Below are positions 22,113 through 22,638 of a DNA stretch of 22,638 nt, in pieces (positions within the stretch are counted from its first letter, which is position 1; every line of letters starts with the position of its first letter). The stretch spans positions 1-22,638 of the forward strand of contig DEPT01000046.1 of the NCBI GenBank assembly GCA_002358905.1, in the 5' to 3' direction. The translations under genes were made by a program, and so were the position numbers. Source of the stretch: Akkermansiaceae bacterium UBA3385 (GTDB taxonomy: Bacteria; Verrucomicrobiota; Verrucomicrobiia; Verrucomicrobiales; Akkermansiaceae). The notes below the pieces were generated by a model. The model saw only the letters and a list, made by a program, of their open reading frames with translations, did no database searches and was not told the origin of the DNA.

Positions 22113-22638
22113 TTTTCCTTTCTACGGGGCAGCAACCGGGTGTAACGAGCTTCATTTACCGCGCGCACGCTCACGAGCCAGGGGCGGGGAATACTATCTC
22201 CGCCGTTCAAGATGGCCAGCAGGGCACCCGCTATAGCGGCATTGGTATCCGTATCGCCACCGGCTGATACAATATCCACCAGAGCCGAGCGGAAATCCGG
22301 GGCATGCAGCAGCTGGTAGAAGGCGCTCTGCAGAGCCACGAGCACCCAGCCGATGTACTCGCCATCATAATCAGGACGCTCCGACGCAGCACGCTGCACC
22401 GCATCCAGAACCGATGGGGCTACCCCCTGCTCCACAGCAAAGCGCAAGGCAGATTCATAAACACCACGGGCAGAAGCCCCGGGTTGCATGGCCTGCAGCA
22501 GAGCGTGCACATATACCACGTTGGAATCGCCACACACCGGGTGCGGATGCGTGATGGAGGCATCTTCCCGCGCGGCACGCTGCCAGTCAAACCCCGGATG
22601 CTCCGCCGCCCACAAGGCTATGGGCAGCACGCGCATCA
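22109..22638 (-). CDS. ADP-ribosylglycohydrolase family protein, C-terminal part
   Basis: The frame is open to the right edge of the window, so the N-terminus is missing; the methionine at 22636 is probably internal (family motif GxGSLMR). The visible 175 residues carry the ADP-ribosylglycohydrolase signatures: SITHPHPVCGDSNVVYVHALL near the start, a DGEYIGWVLVALQSAFYQLL helix pair, and AGGDTDTNAAIAGALLAIL with the aspartates that bind the two Mg2+ ions. The family removes ADP-ribose from proteins or related substrates, or acts on other ADP-ribosyl compounds; the target cannot be read here. Its stop overlaps the start of the frameshifted downstream gene, implying an operon. Confidence 0.88.
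   Translation of the reverse strand, partial: MRVLPIALWAAEHPGFDWQRAAREDASITHPHPVCGDSNVVYVHALLQAMQPGASARGVYESALRFAVEQGVAPSVLDAVQRAASERPDYDGEYIGWVLVALQSAFYQLLHAPDFRSALVDIVSAGGDTDTNAAIAGALLAILNGGDSIPRPWLVSVRAVNEARYTRLLPRRKEK

Noticed and set aside
1..22638. CRISPR array, tRNA or rRNA genes, or an intact insertion sequence
   Set aside because: No regularly spaced direct repeats, no tRNA-like cloverleaf, and no transposase or integrase motifs were seen on reading the window.

Overview
The window reads as a chromosomal segment of a Gram-negative bacterium. GC is moderately high over most of its length. It carries core genes (the end of rpsN, dus, fabD, sdaA), a complete tripartite RND efflux operon with an outer-membrane lipoprotein, and a prepilin peptidase with an unusual soluble insert. 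The gene content and protein style suggest Verrucomicrobiota, possibly Akkermansia-like. That assignment is from recall and was not checked by search.

Layout. Positions 1-4469 are on the plus strand: the end of rpsN, then a promoter that overlaps an inverted repeat, then a tight five-gene run. The run encodes an FmdB-type zinc ribbon, a CorC/HlyC membrane protein, an unrecognised membrane protein, an MtaD-type deaminase and a DEDDh exonuclease. Positions 4498-6743 are on the minus strand and hold a tRNA-dihydrouridine synthase and a prepilin peptidase. Positions 6844-13294 (minus) hold marR-acrA-acrB-oprM, bounded by a strong promoter with a palindrome (possible operator) at one end and a clear intrinsic terminator at the other. 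Positions 13458-14314 hold a small AP2-like gene and a second MarR gene, transcribed divergently. Positions 14316-16871 (minus) hold L-serine dehydratase and FabD.

From about 16950 to 21530 the character changes. The sequence is visibly more A/T-rich and the genes are accessory. There is a structured 475-bp gap with nested palindromes, then an 832-residue DUF262 plus HNH protein related to GmrSD-type restriction enzymes. Upstream of it lie two small unrecognised genes and a 228-residue orphan. I read this as an acquired defence-type island and the best candidate for an undescribed system in the window. The right end holds a partial ADP-ribosylglycohydrolase gene. An ATGA overlap couples it to a downstream gene that appears broken by a single-base frameshift.

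A recurring regulatory feature is that several good sigma70-type promoters place the -10 box only 6-10 nt before the start codon (dus, sdaA, the second marR, oprM, the 87-residue gene). This predicts leaderless or nearly leaderless mRNAs. Conventional Shine-Dalgarno sequences are rarely obvious.
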